Shown: one piece after another, positions 1-9,827 of the stretch
Numbering within the stretch: position 1 is the first letter of the stretch
Layout: every line of letters begins with the position of its first letter
Assembly (NCBI GenBank): GCA_951640165.1
Contig: OX621263.1
Coordinates: 3,928,501 to 3,992,500 of the forward strand
Direction of reading: 5' to 3'
Length of the DNA: 64,000 bases
Source: Pseudoips prasinana
Taxonomy: Eukaryota > Arthropoda > Insecta > Lepidoptera > Nolidae
Program-made: the position numbers and the translations under genes
Notes under the pieces: generated by a model
The model's input: only the letters and a program-made list of their open reading frames with translations
The model's database searches: none
What the model was told of the DNA's origin: nothing

Positions 1-177
1 AAAATACCTGTCTAAAGCAAAGCACCGATATTTATTACTGATATCTGTCAGAGTATTTTGTAATTTTCCTGTGTAATCAATATTGCTTTTAGTGATTCAA
101 TTGTCAGCCGATTTCTTTCTTTACTCCACTGGGCGTTGACGAGAGCCTGCGAAATGCCTGTCTCAGACCAATCATTC

Positions 178-470
178 TTTTGTCAAAATTCAAATTCTAT
201 ATTTCAATAAAAATATTACATATGTGTGGAATCATCAATATGTTTTTTACCCTACCGTGAATTGCATGACGTGGCAGCTACTGTGAAACACTACCAGCAA
301 AGTCATTAGGAATCCTTTTCTAAAAAATGTATTGCTTATTTTAAAATTACATGTATTTAAATGTGTTAATTTAGAGCGACTAAATCCCAAGCCGTTTTGT
401 CACTTAAATAATCAGAAGTTTTGTAGTAAGCTACATAATATGGCTTTTAAAATTCTTTTTTTTATGCAAA
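178..470 (-). mobile_element. LINE 3' end, (TTTGAC)n-tail family, copy 1
   Basis: This shares a long block (GTGGAATC, CGTGAATTGCATGACGTGGCAGCTACT, AATCAGAA landmarks) with 3188-3440 and 5881-6200. The better copy at 5881 starts with GTCAAAGTCAAA, which read on the minus strand is a simple-repeat LINE tail. This copy is the most degraded of the three. No coding part remains. Confidence 0.6.
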
Positions 471-575
471 ATGGGTTTACGCTAGACATTTCTCGAATTT
501 CCAGCAGTGGACATATTTTGGCTGACATGATGATGATTATGATAATGAGATGACCCGCTTTCTAGTTTGTCTTAA

Positions 576-890
576 TCTATACATATAATAAAATCGTAGG
601 AAAGTCAAAACTGTACATTGAATATTTTTTTTAAAGGATACCTGGGGCGTGATCTTCAATCGACATCGAAGCCAAAAATATAGTCACTAGAATTGTTGTC
701 TGTTTATCTGTATGTATGTCCGGGCAATACTCAAAAAGTACTGCATTGATTTACTTCAAATTTCGCATGAATATTACTAAGAGATCGGGTCAACATATAG
801 GCTACATATTACCACGCTATCGCCTACTGGTGAGGTGAGCTGTGATAATTTATAAAGGTTAACGCGCGTAAAACCGCGGGGCACAGCTAG
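576..890 (+). mobile_element. Non-autonomous Helitron, family H1
   Basis: The element begins TCTATACATATAATAAAATC and ends with a GC-rich hairpin followed by CAGCTAG, inserted between A575 and T891. These are the hallmarks of Helitrons (5' TC, 3' hairpin, CTRR, A|T target). The same sequence recurs at 8384, 29466, 47970 and 62470-63322. It has no coding capacity. Lepidopteran genomes are known to carry many such short Helitrons. Confidence 0.85.
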
Positions 891-1114
891 TATTATATAA
901 AATAAAAATCATATCTTAAGATATATCGTAAGCTATTTATGCAGTGTGCACCGCGTGCGTCGCTCTATCGCGTGCGTTACTGCGACATACTTGTCTCAGA
1001 GTTATGCTGCACACGGGATTCGTTTATCTTGTGTAATCATTTTGTATTTAAATGTTCTTTTCAACCCACTTCACTAATAAGGAGGTACATTTCGATTACA
1101 ATATGTTCTTATTT

Positions 1115-1650
1115 TTGAAATACTTCTTTACGCAAGATTGGAGAGTAAACTGGTGAATGAGAGACGAGAGCGTTACGACAAAAGTGATTGGGCGGGGCGA
1201 ACGGTAGATTAGAGGAAGAAGGTGAAGGTTTGGGAAGGAACATGGCTTTTGGCGAAAAATTATTATTCTGATAATGAACTATTGACATACAAAACTAAAG
1301 TGTAATAATTTAATATTAATGATGTAAGTAATAAATTTTTTGTTTTTTATTAATTTAAAATTGTAATTTTATTCTTTATTTGACATAGATAAGCTGTATT
1401 GTAATTAATTTAATTTGTATTAGATAGTTTAACAATGTATTTGCATGCACGTGAGCAAAATATGAGGACTTTATATTTTGTTAACATCTTAATAATAATA
1501 TTTTGAGCAAATAAAGAAATTTAATTGAATTGAATTGAAGATAGAAGGAGAAAGAGTTACATTTCGTATATTACTGTAGGGGCAAGGAGAGGTGCGAGAA
1601 CACATTTTCTTTTTCCCTTTCTCTCATAGCCGTTATGTATATCTTAGTTT
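1115..1650 (+). mobile_element. Interspersed repeat R15 interrupted by a LINE 3' end
   Basis: The flanks (GACGAGAGCG, ATTGGGCGGGGCGAACGG; then ATTACTGTAGGGGCAAG) match an uninterrupted copy at 2690-2860. Between them, about 1250-1545, lies an AT-rich segment ending AATAAAG followed by (TTGAA)n, which looks like a LINE 3' end on the plus strand. R15 itself is unclassified. Confidence 0.5.
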
Positions 1651-1679
1651 TATTTTAGTCGTGTTGTCTAAAACATGTC

Positions 1680-2300
1680 AGTCCGCAACACAATAGTCAG
1701 AACTCCTTTGTAGAAATATAGTTAAGTATACATAATTATTTCTAGTTACATAATAATATCTGGGGACAATGTCACACAGATCATCCTAGCCCCAAACTAA
1801 GCAAAGCTTGTACTATGGGTACCAGGCGACGATATACATTCTTATATAGATAGATAAATACTTATATACATAGAAAACATCCATGACTCAGAAACAAATA
1901 TTCGTGCTCATCACACAAATATTTGAACTTACCGGGATTCGAACCCAGGACCACCAGCTTCGTAGGCAGGAGCAGTACCAACTAGGCTACGGTGACCGTC
2001 AAAAACATACAAATATATAATAAACATACATAATAATATAAACATAATATATATATATAAACATACATATATAGATATTTAGGTACACGGATTGTTAAAA
2101 TATTTATAAAATTTATTTTATACTATTAATGATATTTAGTTCGCCTGTATTAAGTTATTGTCAAAGAGATTATGGTTAGTTTTAATAATCGAAATTTATA
2201 GTTTTAGCTATAATTTACTACATATTGTCTGAATGGTTCTGTCTATATTAAGGTACGAAGTTAATATTATTACTATGGCGGACCTTGTGTATATAATCAC
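1680..2300 (-). mobile_element. LINE-tail repeat RA, minus copy, split by a SINE
   Basis: RA is a common repeat here whose plus-strand 3' end reads GTGAATAAAAACCTTTTTTA followed by T/A-rich simple sequence, that is, a polyadenylation signal and tail. This minus copy is split by a SINE (1752-1998). It faces a plus copy at 2318-2680, and the two together form an imperfect palindrome centred near 2310. Confidence 0.6.
1752..1998 (-). mobile_element. tRNA-derived SINE, family S1
   Basis: On the minus strand the head reads GGTCACCGTAGCCTAGTTGG with RNA polymerase III box A (TAGCCTAGTTGG), and box B is GGTTCGAATCC. The body (GTCGCCTGGTACCCATAGTA) and the ATTATT tail are shared with copies at 3767, 8398, 43931, 46172, 47462 and 48461. 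It is not a tRNA gene: the tRNA-like part is followed by a long unrelated body. Confidence 0.85.
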
Positions 2301-2317
2301 GGTCGCGCTTTAATGCT

Positions 2318-2680
2318 ACCAACGTTTTAAACACAAGGTCCGTAACAATAATAATACTGAATTCATACCTTAATATAGACGGAACCATTCACACAATATG
2401 TAGTAAAATATAAATTTCAATCATTAAACCTAAACATCATCTCCTTGACAATAACTTAATACAAGCTAGCTAAATATCACTACTATTATAAAATAAATTG
2501 TAAAAATGTTTTAACATTCCGTGTACCTAAATATCTGTAATAAGCAACTAGAAATAATAACTTTATTACTACAAACATGTTCTGACTATTTACAAGCGCT
2601 TTTTTAAAGTCTACGTGAATAAAACCTTTTTTATTTTTTTTATTTTAACGCGCCCCAACTGAGAAGACCCCGCGAAACAT
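2318..2680 (+). mobile_element. LINE-tail repeat RA, plus copy
   Basis: This matches RA copies at 37830, 44640 and 53190: GACAATAACTTAATAC, GTACCTAAATATCT, ACATGTTCTGACTATTTACA, then GTGAATAAAA and a T-rich tail. A short fragment of the upstream part of RA (CCCCAACTGAGAAGACCC) follows directly. It is in inverted orientation to the copy on its left. Confidence 0.6.
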
Positions 2681-2689
2681 ACTTAATTT

Positions 2690-2860
2690 TGAAGTAAAAC
2701 TTCTTTAGCTTGGAGACGAAGCTGTTGAATGAGTGACGAGAGCGTTATCAAAAGTGTGATTGGGCGAGGCGAACGGAGGTTGAAATGGAGATAGGTATAA
2801 GTTTTACTGTAGGTGCAAGAGGGGTTATTGAGGGGTGAGACCACATTCACCATCATTCAT
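2690..2860 (+). repeat. Interspersed repeat R15
   Basis: An uninterrupted copy of the repeat seen at 1115-1650, with a diverged minus-strand copy at 35425-35640. The landmark is GTGATTGGGCGAGGCGAACGG. Class unknown. Confidence 0.5.
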
Positions 2861-2965
2861 TAAACTATCAAAAGTCCACTGCTAGACAAAAGCGTCTCCC
2901 AAGACTCCTGGGGGGATATGGCATAATCGTGACGCTTGGTTAACGGTTTGGCGATCGCAGTAAGA
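2843..2965 (+). mobile_element. Repeat R6, fragment
   Basis: This matches the first half of the R6 element found whole at 22125 and 39876: AAAAGTCCACTGCTAGACAA and GGCGATCGCAGTAAGATGGTC. It is cut off on the right by the 5S-like SINE. Confidence 0.6.
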
Positions 2966-2979
2966 TGGTCATAGTTAGT

Positions 2980-3186
2980 TACTTACTTACTTATAGTATG
3001 GGCAGTGGTCATCACAGTGTCAGATACCTAATAGCTACAACCGGGACCGACAGCTTAACGTTCCCTCTGAAGTACGAAGACGCTCAGATATTAAGCCACT
3101 TCAGCGGTCACCCATCTATGGACTGACCGCGAGCCTAGTTGCTTGACCTCGCCAATCCCTCACGGACCAGTGAGTGCATCTGGCTA
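2980..3186 (-). mobile_element. 5S rRNA-like SINE, copy 1
   Basis: Read on the minus strand, the head contains GAGGTCAAGCAACTAGGCTC and GATGGGTGACCGC. These match the internal promoter (box A and box C) region of insect 5S rRNA. A non-5S body follows (GCTGTCGGTCCCGGTTGTAG ... CACTGCCCATAC), then a (TAAG)n tail. Five copies of this family lie in 2.9-11.2 kb. This is read as a 5S-derived SINE; it is not a 5S gene, because the 5' third and the 3' end of 5S are absent. Confidence 0.75.
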
Positions 3187-3187
3187 A

Positions 3188-3690
3188 AGTCAAAAGTCAA
3201 AAATTCTTTTGTTCCGTAAAAATTTTACATTTATGTGGAATCGTCATATTTTTTTTACCCTACCGTGCAGTGCATGACGTGGCAGCTACTGAGAAACACT
3301 GCCAGAAAACTCGATAGGAATCCTTTTTTTAAATAAAATATACTTAAGATTAATTACAATCATGTGTGTTGACTCAGAACAACTCAATCCCAAACACTTT
3401 TAAGCACTTTTATCACGTAAATAATCAGAAATTTTATAATATGCTAGTCATACGTATATGGTCATAGTACACAGAAGGAAGCTGCTGCCCGTCCTCTGGT
3501 AGATATTCCCTCGGGTCGACTTCTACGCCCCCCACGGGATGAGATGGGGTGATGATATTCTGATATTCGCCGCCATCAGCGCACAGTAACACATATGTAT
3601 AACTAAACACATTTGAATTGGAAAATCGCAAATTAAACACAATATCATTGCGTGCTTTATAATTTAATCGAACCGCGGCCATTAATCTTT
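3188..3690 (-). mobile_element. LINE 3' end (TTTGAC-tail family) joined to an R6 fragment
   Basis: The left part repeats the 5881-6200 LINE 3' region. The right part (about 3437-3590) is the end of R6, with GTAGATATTCCCTCGGGTCG and CGGGATGAGATGGGGTGATG. The R6 part happens to be open on the minus strand but is not a gene. Confidence 0.55.
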
Positions 3691-3766
3691 AATCTAGAAA
3701 CTGCTTTCTCTAATTAACTGATGGATCATAAATGGAAAAATCATGAGCATTGTTTGCTTTAATAAT

Positions 3767-4018
3767 AATAATAATATGTAGGGACAATGTCACACAGATC
3801 ATCCTAGCCCCAAACTAAGCAAAGCTTGTACTATGGGTACCAGGCGACGATATACATACTTATTTAGATAGTTAAATACTTTAATACATAGAAAACATCC
3901 ATGACTCAGAAACAAATATTCGTGCTCATCACACAAATATTTGCACTTACCGGGATTCGAACCCAGGACCACCAGCTTCGTAGGCAAGAGCACTACCAAC
4001 TAGGCTACGGTGACCGTC
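3767..4018 (-). mobile_element. tRNA-derived SINE, family S1
   Basis: A full-length S1 copy. Box A and box B are intact on the minus strand. It is flanked by AAT repeats on both sides, one of which is its own tail. Confidence 0.85.
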
Positions 4019-4029
4019 AATAATAATAA

Positions 4030-4392
4030 TAATAATGCCCTCCTAGCCCAATTTCGGCCACGGCGGCCAGTTTCAACAGAGATTAGCCATCTGCGCGGGA
4101 CATATTATGGTGCTCAAGTGTGTGCACAAACACAGGAGCACTTTCTATTCCAACACTCTCATGATCCGATGGGACGCCTAGCGACACGACCGGAAAGAGG
4201 TCAGGCACAGGACTGGCGGCTTTACGTGCTCTCCGAGGCACGGGGTTATAATATCACCAACTCCCAGACTTCGGACTGATGATGAGTATTTTTTCTTTTT
4301 ACAGAAAACTCCCAAAATCACTATTGGCCCGACCCGAATAATCACCATTGGTGAACACGCTACCGCTAGACCAACGAGGCAACTTGCTTTAA
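4030..4392 (-). mobile_element. tRNA-derived SINE, family S5
   Basis: On the minus strand the head reads GTTGCCTCGTTGGTCTAGCG GTAGCGTGTTC, tRNA-like. A shared body follows (GGGAGTTGGTG, GAAAGTGCTCCTGTGTTTG, GCGCAGATGG) and an AAT tail. Related copies lie at 32507 (minus), 50474 (plus) and 60990 (plus). Box B is damaged in this copy. Open frames inside it on either strand are chance. Confidence 0.75.
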
Positions 4393-4621
4393 CAGGAGGT
4401 CGAATAGGTGCTTCAATCATTTATTTATTTATTTCCAATGTATGTACACACTAAAAGTATAAAAGAAAGAAAGTATAAAAAACAAGAGAAGACACTGCAC
4501 AAAGGTACTACTTATTTCTAAAGAAATCTCTTCCAGTAGACCTGCAAGAGGAGATTTTGGAAGAGAGGAAGATTTGAGTGTGTAGGATGATATACAAACA
4601 TACGATAAAAAATACATAAAT

Positions 4622-5037
4622 ACATCATCATCATGTCAGCTGAAAGACGTCCACTGCTGGACAAAGGCCTCCCCCAAAGATCTCCACAATTGCCGGTCCC
4701 GCGCCATCCGCATTCAGCAGTTTCCAGCAAGATCATCGGTCCATCTTATAGGGGCCTGCCCACGCTGCGTCTTCCGGTTCGTGGTCGCCACTCGAGAACC
4801 TTTCTGCCCCAGCGGCCGTCGGCTCTATGAGCTATGTGCCCTGCCCACTGCCACTTCACTTGGCAATTCTTACGGCTATGTCGGTCACTTTGGTTCGCCT
4901 GCGGATCTCAACATTTCTGATTCGATCTCGCAGGGAAACTCCAAGCATAGCCCTTTCCATTGCTATTTGGGTGACCTTGACCCGCTTGATAAGGCCCATA
5001 GTGAGCGACCACGTCTCTGTTCCGAAGTCATCACTAG
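4622..5037 (-). pseudogene. RTE-type LINE, ORF2 C-terminal remnant
   Basis: The minus strand encodes, in broken frames, the end of an RTE-like reverse transcriptase ORF. Seen are ETWSLTMGLIKRVKVTQIAM, ERAMLGVSLRDRIRN, RRTKVTDIA, then RWTDDLAG and AFVQQWTSFS, finishing in a (GAT)n tail. Frameshifts disrupt it. The family is abundant in Lepidoptera. Shorter relatives lie at 37624, 38270, 43740, 44451 and 47372. Confidence 0.75.
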
Positions 5038-5127
5038 CAACACACACTGGTCGAATTATGTATGCATACATTACATACATAATTTTAAATAACAAAATAC
5101 ATATCTAAGGCAAAGAGGAAAGGTAAG

Positions 5128-5480
5128 ATAAGATAAGATAAATACTCTTTATTGCACACCAATTACAGATAAAAATATAGGAAACATTGAAAGAAAATTG
5201 TACAATAGGCGGTCTTATCGCAGTCAGCGATCTCTTCCAGACAACCTTTGGATGGATAAGAAGCAGAAATATAGAAAGACAACACGATAAGGGTAGTGCA
5301 AGAAAAAAACATTTAAGTAGGAATCTAAATACTTACAAACTAATAATGGCATTTACTTAATAGTAATACTACCATGTCATTAGATATAATACATACTTAC
5401 ATAAACATAATAATACATACATACATAATAAACAATATAATATGGAAGGACAGTGGAAAGGTAGTTCTTTTAACTTTTTT
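5128..5480 (-). mobile_element. LINE 3' region with (ATCTT)n tail
   Basis: GATAAGATAAGATAAATACT at the left edge is the tail of a minus-strand LINE. GGCGGTCTTATCGC and TCTTCCAGACAACCTTTGGA match the 3' untranslated regions of the plus-strand LINE remnants at 30958-31395 and 31560-31995. Confidence 0.6.
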
Positions 5481-5602
5481 TTTATGTGGAGATTGTACCT
5501 ATTACAATTGCGAATGTTAGGCGGAAGAGAGTTCCACACGCTAACCGCCTGAACAATGAAGGAATGTTATTTAATTTTGGTTTATTTTGCAGCATTAAAA
5601 AC

Positions 5603-5845
5603 ACGCTTGTTGGCGTCGTTGGTAAATACATGCCTTTCACGCTGCAGGTCGTCTGTTCGATTTCAAACCAGGACATATATTTGTGAGCAAGAACCTGTTT
5701 GTTTGTCCTGAGTCTGGGTGTAATTATCTATATAAGTACCTAGTATATGTAGTATATACGTTATCTGGTTTCCATAGTACATACAAGCTCTGCTTAGTTT
5801 GAGATCAGATAGCCGTGTGTGAATCATATCCCAGGGTCTGTAAGG
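5603..5845 (+). mobile_element. tRNA-derived SINE, family S2
   Basis: Head GTTGGCGTCGTTGGTAAATA with a box A-like start, and box B region GTCTGTTCGATTTC (damaged). The body TTATCTGGTTTCCATAGTAC is shared with copies at 6777, 10624, 36478 and 45170. Confidence 0.75.
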
Positions 5846-5880
5846 CACGCTGATTTTTTGTATTACATAAATAAATACTT

Positions 5881-6447
5881 GGTCAAAGTCAAAGTCAAAG
5901 GTACTTTATTCCGTAAAATTTTTACATTTATGTGGAATCGTCATATTTTTTTTCCCTATCGTGCAGTGCATGACGTGGCAGCTACTGAGAAACACTGCCA
6001 GAAAACAATCCTTTTTTAAAATAAAATATACATAAGATTAATGACAATCATGTGTGTTGACTCGGAACAACTCAATCCCAAGCACTTTTATCATTTGAAT
6101 AATCAGAAATTTTGTAATATGCCCTGCTACACAATTTGGCTTTAATAATTCTTTTAAACTTATTCGTAGACAATTTTCTAATATCATTGGGAAGTTTGTT
6201 ATAGAATCTTGGTGTGTGGTGACGGCATAGAATATCATCACCCCATCTCATCCCGTGGGGGGCGTAGAAATCGACCGTAGAAATACCTACCAGAGAACGG
6301 GCAGCAGCGTTTTTCTGTGAACTATGACCATCAAACTGCGATCGCCAACCCGTCTGCCAAACGTGGGGATTATGACATATCCCCCCCTTCTTTAGGGAGG
6401 CTTTTTCCTGCAGTGGACGTACTTTGGCTGACATGATGATGAAATAA
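5881..6447 (-). pseudogene. LINE ORF end plus 3' region, joined to R6
   Basis: The minus strand encodes RHHTPRFYNKLPNDIRKL, STNKFKRIIKAKLCSRAYY, a typical non-LTR retrotransposon ORF2 C-terminus (about 50 residues, ending near 6080). A 3' untranslated part and a (TTTGAC)n tail at 5881 follow. To the right the frame runs into R6 sequence (6236-6447), so the open frame is a chimera of two repeats and not a gene. Confidence 0.65.
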
Positions 6448-6458
6448 ATACATATATA

Positions 6459-7167
6459 TACAACATGTAACGTAATTAACGCACACCCTCAAACACCCCT
6501 TATAATATTATGTTGTAATCATAATACATACACTGATTTTTTTATTTAACTTGTAAAATATGCAATATTTTACTTTTACTAAAGTAAGGTTTACAAAATT
6601 AGTTTCTTGGAATAAAGTTTATTTTTCTTTATTTTGTATTGAATGATGGAATTTGTATAAATACAAATAAAACTGCGATTTTTACTTTGAGTTACGCTCC
6701 ATATCAATTTGTTTTGACTGTATAGGGTTAATATGACAACATTTCCGTAGTTTTAATTAAATAATATAAATAATATCCTGGGACATTATTCACGCACGGT
6801 TATCTGATCCCAAACTAAGCGGAGCTTGTACTATGGAAACCAGATAACCGATATACTACATAGTATTATACAATTTTTCTTTTGTAAATACAAACTTATA
6901 TATAATTAAATATAAATTTACACCCAGAATCAGGACAAAAAGACATGTTCATGCACACAAATATTTGTCCCGGTTAGGAATCGAACCTACGACCTGCGGC
7001 GTGAAAGGCAGCGTATCTACCAACCACGCCAACAGGCCCGTCGCAATTATATTTGGAATAAAAAATTATATATATATCTATATCTATATTAAAATGATAT
7101 AAATCGATTCGGTAAACAATTCTCAACAAACTATTTTCAGGATGTGCGTTTATTAGGTTACATGTTG
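6459..7167. mobile_element. MITE R16 with an S2 SINE inside
   Basis: The ends read ACATGTAACGTAATTAACGC on the left and, reverse-complemented, ACATGTAACCTAATAAACGC on the right. These are inverted terminal repeats of about 20 bp. The body matches the uninterrupted copy at 9391-9780 on both sides of the SINE (6777-7042). No coding potential was found. Confidence 0.7.
6777..7042 (-). mobile_element. tRNA-derived SINE, family S2
   Basis: On the minus strand: GGCCTGTTGGCGTGGTTGGT (box A) and GTAGGTTCGATTCC (box B), then the S2 body ending in AATAATA. It is inserted in MITE R16; the empty site is seen in the other R16 copy near 9680. Confidence 0.8.
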
Positions 7168-7692
7168 TATGTAATGAAAAAGGATCTGTAAAATGTATCC
7201 CGTTGTCGCACGGACGAACCAGTTCCCCCGAAGAAAGCCGGCGCCTCCCCCATTGTGTCGGTAACGTGAGATGAGATCACGCTCTGTTACGTGCCATTGT
7301 GGATGCTGTGAATATGAACATGACAGTTCTTTGTGTAGCGTATGTAAAGAATGCCTGACTGGTCTTACGCACTCGTAGGTTCTGCACATTAAAACTCCGA
7401 GATATTTTCCACACACAATATTTAATCGAACAGAGTAACCTTCTCATCTACCGTCGTACAAAGAATGCCTCTTTAATAATACTCCTACCCTATTTATATT
7501 TTTATCAGTGACACCCATTAATTGAAAGTCTGATATCGATTATTAATAGTTTTCAGATGTAATATTATTATAGTAATTAATAAAATGATAATCACTAATC
7601 AAATAAATAATCACAGCGTAAATATATTATTATAACATAGCAGCTACGTCATAACCGTTGCGCAGCTATTTCTCACTTCTTACAAATTACTG
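7168..7692. other. Unassigned region
   Basis: A minus-strand open frame of 87 codons (7153-7416) runs through here, but I recognise no domain in it and its right part overlaps a repeat edge. The rest is AT-rich with no recognisable feature. Confidence 0.3.
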
Positions 7693-7693
7693 G

Positions 7694-7945
7694 TACTTAC
7701 TTACTTATCGTATGGGCAGTGGTAACCCTTGTATCAGCTGCTCAAGCCGCTCAGTACGCCTCTGACATGGCTTAACGACTGTTGCCTAATGGCTACAACC
7801 GGGACCGACAGCTTAACTTGACCTCCGAAGCACGGAGACGCTCAGAAATTAAACCACTTTGGCGGTCACCCATCTATGGACTGACCGTGAGCTTAGTTGC
7901 TTAACCTAGCCGATCAACTACGGACCAGCTATGAGCGCCTTAAAA
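7694..7945 (-). mobile_element. 5S rRNA-like SINE, copy 2
   Basis: The best-preserved copy. On the minus strand: GATCGGCTAGGTTAAGCAAC, TCAGTCCATAGATGGGTGAC, then TTTAATTTCTGAGCGTCTCC, GCTGTCGGTCCCGGTTGTAG, GCCATGTCAGAGGC, CACTGCCCATACGATAAG and a (TAAG)n tail. Box A, intermediate element and box C positions of a type 1 RNA polymerase III promoter are all recognisable. Confidence 0.8.
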
Positions 7946-8000
7946 AAAATAGTGGTAATAATAATAATAAATTAATCAATATATATAAAAATTAATAATG

Positions 8001-8105
8001 ATGCTCTCCCCGGTCCGTAAGTGATCGGTGAGGTTAAGCAACTAAGCTCGAGGGCAGTCTATGGCTGGGTGACCACTACAGTGTACTTATTAATTTCTGA
8101 GCGTG
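8001..8105 (+). mobile_element. 5S rRNA-like SINE head, copy 3, fused to SINE S3
   Basis: Only the 5S-like head is present: CCGTAAGTGATCGGTGAGG TTAAGCAACTAAGCTCG and TGGCTGGGTGACCAC. It ends at TTTCTGAGCGTGTC, where a minus-strand S3 SINE begins. This is the only plus-strand copy. Confidence 0.7.
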
Positions 8106-8204
8106 TCACACAAATATTATTGGTTGGACTGCGCGGGAATCGAACTCGGGACATAAAGTGGCGAGGCGAGTGTCTTAACCGCTGCGTCACACGTGCAGTC
8201 ACTA
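8106..8204 (-). mobile_element. tRNA-derived SINE, family S3, truncated
   Basis: On the minus strand: CTGCACGTGTGACGCAGCGG TTAAGACACTCGCC, with box B CGAGTTCGATTCCC. Only the tRNA-like head is kept. Confidence 0.7.
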
Positions 8205-8383
8205 TGAATAATATTTACTTTACAAAGGTGAAGAAACGACTCAGTTGTCTGCGTAAAGTTGTCAGTACACATTACTAAGTACGTATCTCCTAAACGACCT
8301 TACGGCGAGGTCAATGAAGCAAAACAATGTAGGGGAATAGCACTCCCACAACGTAATACAGGTACCTAGGTGTTATCTATACA

Positions 8384-8925
8384 TCTATACATATAATGAC
8401 CATAGCCTAGTTGGTAGTGCTCCTGCCTACGAAGCTGGTGGTCCTAGGTTCGAATCCCGGTAATTGCAAATATTTATGTGATGAGCACGAATATTTGTTT
8501 CTGAGTCATGGATGTTTTCTATGTATATATCTATCTACATAAGTATATATATCGTCGCCTGGTACCCATAGTACAAGCTTTGCTTAGTTTGGGGCTAGGA
8601 TGATCTGTGTGATATTGTCCCCAGATATTATTAATAAAATCGTAGGGAAGTTAAAACTGTACATTGAATATTTTTTAAATAGGATACTTGGGGCGTGATC
8701 TACAATCGACGGCGAAGCCAAAAATATATTTTTTTAGAATTTTTGTCTGTATGTATGTCCGGGCTAAACTCAAAAAGTACTGCATGGATTTACTTCAAAT
8801 TTTGCATGAATATTACTAAGAGGTCGGGTCAACATATAGGCTACATATTATCAAGCTATCACCTATGGGAGGAGCTGTGATAATGTATACAATTTAACGC
8901 GGATAAAACCACGGGGCACACCTAG
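8384..8925 (+). mobile_element. Helitron H1 split by an S1 SINE
   Basis: The first 14 bases of H1 (TCTATACATATAAT, 8384-8397) are separated from the rest (AATAAAATCGTAGGG, from about 8634) by a SINE. It ends with the hairpin and CCTAG at 8921-8925, followed by the T of the target. The insertion order is readable: Helitron first, SINE later. Confidence 0.85.
8398..8633 (+). mobile_element. tRNA-derived SINE, family S1, nested in a Helitron
   Basis: Box A TAGCCTAGTTGG and box B GGTTCGAATCC are intact. The body ends CCCCAGATATTATTAAT. AATAAT-type bases on both sides fit a short target duplication. Confidence 0.85.
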
Positions 8926-8945
8926 TTCATATTAAAAATGGCCTC

Positions 8946-9129
8946 CTGTGGCTCTAGCACGAGTTCCTGCAGTTTACTTACTCGATCACACGTACAGTTT
9001 CTACCATACATTGAGCACCGGCGCCTCTCGCGGAATCTATTAAGAACTAAAACTCAGGTGCTCAATGTATGGGACGAAACTGTACGTGTGATCGAGTAAG
9101 TAAACTGCAGGAACTCGTGCTAGAGGCAT
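8946..9129. mobile_element. Foldback MITE R13, copy 1
   Basis: Arms of about 70 bp are near-perfect inverted repeats: CTAGCACGAGTTCCTGCAG ... CAATGTATG on the left, its complement on the right. The loop is about 35 bp (CGCCTCTCGCGGAATC). Copies lie at 33706-33892 and, diverged, at 34888-35055. Confidence 0.8.
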
Positions 9130-9157
9130 TGATCGAATTTCAGTCCTGGCAGTCTAT

Positions 9158-9390
9158 ATGGAGAACAGCGACTGCTATTGGATTTCATTGCGGGAGCTTA
9201 AGACATACATAGGGGTAGGCCGAGACAACAGCTTTCCATTGGTCGCGATCTTTACAAACTCTTTTGCCGCATTTACTGTCATTATATTCTTCATACATGC
9301 TCGCCGGTTTAGGGTACTTTTGACCTGGCCTTTCTTAAGAACATCTCCAATTCGGTCAGAGAATGTTTTACGAGGACTAAAACGTAATAC
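9158..9390 (-). pseudogene. RTE-like LINE ORF2 C-terminal remnant
   Basis: The minus strand encodes LRFSPRKTFSDRIGDVLKKG, NRRACMKNIMTVNAAKEF, the tail of a lepidopteran RTE-like reverse transcriptase ORF from memory of the family. It is interrupted on its 5' side by MITE R16. No longer functional. Confidence 0.6.
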
Positions 9391-9780
9391 AACATGTAAC
9401 GTAATTAACACACTCCCTCAAACACCCCAATTAGAACATTATGTAGTAATCATAATACATACACTGAATTTTTTAATTAACATGTACCTATACGCATTGT
9501 TATTTACTAAATTAGTTTCTTGGAATAAAGTTTATTTTTCTTTATTTTGTATTGAATGATGAATTTGTATGAATACAAATAAAACTGCGATTCCAAGTCT
9601 TATTACTTTGACTTACGGTCCATTTCAATTTGTTTTGACTGTACAGCGTTAATATGACAATAATTTCCTTAGTTTTAATTATTTTGGAATAAAAAATTAC
9701 CTATATTAGAAATGATATAAATCAATTCAGTAAACGATTCTGAACAAACTATTTTCAGGATGTGCGTTAAGTTACATGTT
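9391..9780. mobile_element. MITE R16, uninterrupted copy
   Basis: Termini AACATGTAACGTAATTAAC and GTTAAGTTACATGTT are inverted. The body matches the copy at 6459-7167 throughout (TTGGAATAAAGTTTATTTTT, GTTTTGACTGTA). It is inserted in the LINE remnant to its left and supplies the empty site for the S2 SINE in the other copy. Confidence 0.7.
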
Positions 9781-9827
9781 TAATATGCGTGAAAAAGTAT
9801 GCCCTGCGTGATGGCATTCATTATTAC

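Noticed and set aside
332..553. 73-codon open frame and most other frames under 100 codons
   Set aside because: They fall in LINE 3' ends, SINEs or AT-rich sequence, show no domain, and often contain translated simple repeats (MMMIMIM).
4010..4279. 89-codon plus-strand open frame
   Set aside because: It lies inside an S5 SINE; the same frame is broken in the other copies.
6072..6434. 120-codon gene on the minus strand
   Set aside because: Its end is a LINE ORF2 C-terminus and its start is R6 repeat sequence; the join is a product of insertion.
7850..7945. Genuine 5S rRNA gene
   Set aside because: Only the middle third of 5S is matched; the 5' and 3' strands of helix I are missing and the sequence runs into a repeat body and tail.
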